Source: Siniperca chuatsi (lineage: Eukaryota > Chordata > Actinopteri > Centrarchiformes > Sinipercidae). From it: DNA of 64,000 nt. How positions within the stretch are numbered: position 1 is the first letter of the stretch; every line of letters starts with the position of its first letter. The position numbers and the translations under genes were made by a program. The DNA lies in NCBI RefSeq assembly GCF_020085105.1, contig NC_058042.1:16972001-17036000 (forward strand). The letters are read 5' to 3'. The notes below the pieces were generated by a model. It saw only the letters and a program-made list of their open reading frames with translations. It was not told the origin of the DNA and ran no database searches. Positions 60,101-64,000 of this stretch are shown here, piece by piece.

Positions 60101-62149
60101 TGAAAATGTGAGTGAATTAGGCCGTAAGAGATCTTCCTATTTGGGTTATTGAACACACAATGTGGTCAGCAGCACCAAGGCGAGCACTGAGTGTGACTGG
60201 GGAGAAGCAGCAGGGGGAATCTGAATAGGTAATCCATGTGTAAACGCAGGGAACGTCCTGTGAGGTGCTGAACCGACACAGCGGCAGCAGCAGCAGCAGA
60301 TGGCCATTGTTTGGAGCTGTGGCGTAACAGGGCTCAGGTGTGTGCCCCATAGCAGACGCTTCATATCGACTCTGAATACCCATGGAAGAAGACGCAGTGG
60401 GGGTGAAAACTGCAGGAGACAACTGACTTTAGGTGATGGCCATGTCAGAAAGCAGCAAGCCAAATGTTTTATTTTTCGTGCTGTTGGAATAATTTGATTG
60501 ACCTGCCTGTCTGCTCCACACATCATCATTTTACTGGTTGAAAGCTTCTGAGTGGCTCAACCCTTAAAGAATCAGCCATGTCCTCTTGAGATTAAAGTCA
60601 AACTTGTAATTTTGCAAAGCTCTAATGAAAAAATGTCCTTTCTGTTTGAAGGACACTTCAGAATCATGAAATTTCAAAGCCTTCAGGAATAAAATGTTAC
60701 CACAGCTGAAGCCTACACATTTCTATTATCATAAAGTGCTGAAACTAATTGCCAACACACAAGGTACTTTTAAACAGTCAAACCAAAGCTTTTATTTTCT
60801 GTTTTAAACTGTATTTTGATGAATGCACATTTCCCAAGTAAATGTGTCTTTTTTTAGCTACTTTGTCTTTCATGGCCTTCGCTTCTGTATTGCAAAAACT
60901 CTGCAGAGAGCTGCTGTTTTGTCAGTGCAATCCAAAAATCCATAAATGTTATGCAATGTCTGGAAATACATTCATGAAAATAATACATTTGTGGGTGGAC
61001 TGTGAAAAGGTTCAAGCATAAACGTTGTGTAGAAACAATACGTTACATAACATACATTGCTATCAAATGATTCACAATCTACACTGCTGAATCAGTTCAT
61101 GGTCATTTTAATGTGAGTGACATTAGACTAAAGTATATGTGCATGTGTATGTGCATATACTGTATACATGTGGGTATATGTGTGTGCATGTTAAATAAAG
61201 GTAAGCGAGCAGAGAGTCACAGGTCCTCAGCTGTCTGGAGCTCCTACATGGAGATGTGGCTGTGATGTGCTGCTGCTGGAAGATCCGTCCTTATATGTTC
61301 CTGTTGTTTTGCTGTGAAATGTCTCACATTGGCATTTTTATGATATTGAGGTGAGACAAAACCAGCCAGTACCAGTTTATTCAGGCATGAATTGCCTTCT
61401 TTTCTGAGTACAAAATTGACAAACTCTGGATCCTACTGAGAGGATTATCATAAGCATCTGATTTCACCTTTTATGTTCACATGTGCGATGGAGAGCCCAC
61501 ACGTCATTTGAGATTGTGAGCTCACTGTTGAACAAAGGGCCAGTAAATGACAAGGAAATTGTTCTTAATCTGAGCAGAGGACAGTGTTTAACATGAGCAG
61601 CTGATGTGACAGCTGGAACATCTGTGTATATAGTGTCAAATGCATAACTAATATATGCAGAACTGTGCTATGTATGTAAACCTGATCATACTGCTAATGA
61701 AAGATGTTAACACTGTGACACATTAATTACAGTGGTCTGAGGATGGAGAACAATCCGATTGATATATCAGTCTAAATATATATTTAAACCCCTCTACACA
61801 AGATTATTGGTGCAACTAACTTCAACTCAAAGGAAGTATAGAAGATATTACATGTCTTACCCTTAGATTTAAATGTGTTTCATTGCATTGTTCGTGTGTC
61901 ACAAGTTCATCATTCTTTTAGCCTGAATGTCAGAAAATCAAAAACTATGCACATATTTCTTCACATTTATGCACATGTATCTCAGACTTTCAGGCTGCCA
62001 GATACTCATAATCAGTAAAAGCCTCTGTATTTCAGTTCCACGGTCTCGCGTCCTGTCTTTAAGGCTCGACTTTTGAATTGAACTCCCAATAATCGAGTCC
62101 CAGCGAAAACCCCATCCTTACATCAGCAGCTGGACTCTGTCCACTCCCC
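57180..62149. other. Spacer between rpl13 and cpne7
   Basis: Five kilobases with no recognised gene. A repeat copy lies at about 59196-59460. Around 60117-60530 both strands are open for 65-127 codons in a relatively GC-rich patch with a CAG/CTG-type triplet run, but the overlapping frames look like chance and no family is recognised. An open frame at 58235-58498 is likewise unassigned. Upstream enhancers of cpne7 could lie here but cannot be seen. Confidence 0.5.
59196..59460 (+). repeat. Interspersed repeat ('gctgcaac...attaatcg' family), degenerate
   Basis: Contains ttaattgattagtctattgacagaaaatgaatctgcaac, aacaccaaacattctctggtt, gcactgttggtcggacaaaac and ttttcaccattttctgatgttttatagaa. These are the same blocks and order as the copy at 1345-1587 read in reverse. 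Confidence 0.6.
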
Positions 62150-62285
62150 TTCTCTACCAGCCGAGCCTACTCCCTCCTCCCCCAGTCTAACCAATGAGTT
62201 TCGGCGGAGAAGAAAAAAAAATCAAGCAGTGTGTGTTATGGGAGAGGATTAAACAAGTGTGTTAAAGAGTAAAGAACAACGACAG
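62150..62285 (+). promoter_or_regulatory. Putative cpne7 promoter and non-coding first exon
   Basis: A CCAAT box (aaccaatgag, about 62188) sits in a C-rich to GC-rich patch (ccctcctcccccagtc, ttcggcgg). About 90 bases on, gacag/gtaggaag at 62285/62286 is a good splice donor, so 62200-62285 could be a 5' UTR exon. A possible matching acceptor is tctttccag at 63323-63331. Position and orientation fit cpne7, but the link is inferred. Confidence 0.4.
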
Positions 62286-63665
62286 GTAGGAAGTGAGTTT
62301 TTAACTTGATCCTCAGCGGAGTTGATTGTTTTTTGTATGAGGGAAATAGGAGCGTTTGCTTTTTTTTTGATCAGCTGTAGATTGTTTTATTGGAAGTGAG
62401 TAAGAGCAGTCAATGACAAATGATGTTACCAAAGTAGACTGTTCATGTTTAGTACGACGATTAGGAGAACTAAAGCCAGATCGTCATTTTGCCACCCTGA
62501 ACGGTAACTGCTGTTGGGTTTTCGAGGATTAGATTTGTAGCGAAGTTAATTTATTATGAGTGTTATTATTAACAACCCGTTTAGGAGCGTTTCCTGTATC
62601 GCCATAATTAAGTTGTTGGATTGAATCCGCAGCCATTCGCTCTCGAGCGGACGTTTTTTTACATTAGAACTTTTGCTCGGGTCGTATTTTATAGCTTCTG
62701 AGTCTGATTGTATTTCGAGCTTCACTGAGTTAGGTTTCAGATCGATGCTTTTGGGTAACATCTGGTTTCCAGACTCACAGCTGGCAAACAAAAACCACGG
62801 GCGCTGTCCCTGGTGCTGAAAGCCAAACAGTGCAGTAGCCTACACTTGTTCATTTGTCTCCTAAGAATGTGACACTTAGAGTAAATGATACTGGTAGAGA
62901 AATTCATACTTTCTTCCCCTTTAAAACAGTTAAGTGGGGGGTCAGAAACCCTTTGCTCAAGGACACTTCAGCAGGGCGGATGCATGTCACATTGGAGCTT
63001 AAACAAATCAAAGTCCTTTTCTTAGATTTATGTTATCCTCTGGGCAATAAAAACACTTAGCCATGTGTCTGCTGGATTTCCTGATTTTATCAGCCACTTT
63101 CACTTGTTTACCCATTGTTGATTATGGGAAAAAATACCATTTTTCCCAATAAAACAGTTTGCTATCTCATGTTTAGTACTGGAAGCAGGATAAAGATAGT
63201 GGTATGCAGACAATGACAATATCAAGTCTATGTTCTTGTCTATATCTTTGTGGAAAGCGTTTCATTCTGGAATTAAGATCATTTAAAAAGAGGAAGCACC
63301 AGATTTGACCGTCTTACAAGAATCTTTCCAGGGATTTGATCTAGACTCCTAAAAGCACAACCCCGCCACCTTCATGTCCTGTCTCTCGTCATTACTGAGG
63401 TGAGATGATATTCCTCACAAGGGGATAGCTCAGACAGGCAGTGATAACAGCTTGGGTTTGGTTTGGTCTCCCGGGTATCAACAGGAATCTCTGTTCTTTT
63501 TTGTGACATCTGCACCAAGTCAAAAGAGCCTGTCTCCTGTGAGCGTGCCACGTCTTTACTGAGATCTCTCAACCCACCACTACATTTTCCCATCCCTTCG
63601 GAGCTACCAACAGCCTCAGGCCGTACTGCTTTGCTGGTTGGCAACTCTTCTTGCCCCGAGCCAGG
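62286..63665 (+). other. cpne7 5' intron and 5' UTR
   Basis: Sequence between the putative first exon and the cpne7 ATG. No coding exon is recognised. If the acceptor at 63331 is used, 63332-63665 is 5' UTR; it contains ATG triplets, so upstream ORFs are possible. Confidence 0.4.
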
Positions 63666-63839
63666 ATGAATGATGTTCAGGAGGCCACCTCCCCTGCGAC
63701 CAGCCTCAGCGGTCCAGCTACCTGCGTCTCCAAAGTAGAGCTGCGTGTGTCTTGCAAAGCTCTGCTGGACCGAGATACGCTGAATAAGTCAGACCCCTGT
63801 GTCATACTCATGGTACAGACCAACGGACAGTGGACAGAG
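63666..63839 (+). CDS. cpne7: Copine-7, first coding exon (3'-partial gene)
   Basis: Copines are cytosolic proteins that bind membranes in a calcium-dependent way through two C2 domains and carry a C-terminal von Willebrand A-like domain. This exon gives 58 residues: a short variable lead, then ATCVSKVELRVSCKALLDRD and LNKSDPCVILMVQ, the start of the first C2 domain. It matches human CPNE7 (CASKVELRLSC.HLLDRD) better than the copine average, and the place next to rpl13 matches human RPL13-CPNE7. The ATG at 63666 is chosen because it opens directly into the conserved block and gives a human-like lead length. The donor gag/gtgagt follows 63839. The rest of the gene lies beyond the window. Confidence 0.85.
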
Positions 63840-64000
63840 GTGAGTCCCCCCTTTTTTTCCTTCAATCTGACAAAATGCACAGTTGGACCTTTTGGGGAAA
63901 AGTGTGAGGCTGATAGCTCCTCAGTCACCAGTTCTATTGGCAGCAGTATGTATCTTTATTAATCTTCTCATCTGAGTCATTAACCACATTATTTTAATGT
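63840..64000 (+). other. Start of cpne7 intron
   Basis: Begins with gtgagtcccc and runs to the end of the window without a recognisable next exon. Confidence 0.6.

Noticed and set aside
60117-60529. Overlapping ORFs of 65-127 codons on both strands
   Set aside because: Low-complexity Cys/Leu and Arg-rich peptides from a triplet run; no recognisable domain or splice context.

Overview
The window is vertebrate nuclear DNA, almost certainly from a spiny-rayed (percomorph) teleost fish. The genes are split into many GT-AG exons and encode close relatives of human proteins. The spacers are AT-rich and hold (TG)n microsatellites and interspersed repeats of kinds common in percomorph genomes. The species cannot be read from the sequence.

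Layout, left to right. 1-12238: non-coding sequence, probably nfat5 intron 1; no exon recognised. 12239-26489 (+): twelve coding exons of nfat5 (the osmotic-stress factor TonEBP), from its second coding exon to the stop; the first coding exon is not visible. 26490-32440: nfat5 3' UTR and spacer, with a perfect 82-bp direct repeat. 32521-40373 (+): complete kars1 (lysyl-tRNA synthetase), with an extra in-frame exon at 33234-33401 that would give the mitochondrial isoform. 41346-41821 (-): one unidentified terminal coding exon, convergent with kars1. 43608-48812 (+): complete gcsh (glycine cleavage H protein). 52984-57148 (+): complete rpl13, with a 5'TOP-type promoter and two intronic copies of the box C/D snoRNA SNORD68. 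62150-63839 (+): promoter, probable 5' UTR exon and first coding exon of cpne7 (copine-7), which runs off the right end.

Human orthologues of all five recognised genes lie on 16q22-q24, so this is a compact conserved block. The genes do not form one pathway: nfat5 is an inducible transcription factor, kars1 and rpl13 serve translation, gcsh is mitochondrial one-carbon metabolism, and cpne7 is a calcium-dependent membrane-binding protein. Kars1 and gcsh both have mitochondrial products, made by alternative splicing and by an N-terminal presequence respectively.

Exon limits were placed by eye from splice consensus, reading phase and recalled human proteins. The phases close exactly: 578 codons for kars1, 174 for gcsh, 211 for rpl13, and an unbroken frame through nfat5. 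I found no wholly new biological system. The most useful observations are the mitochondrial kars1 exon, the SNORD68 pair (one with a damaged D box), a TG-microsatellite splice acceptor in gcsh, the 82-bp duplication and the orphan minus-strand exon.
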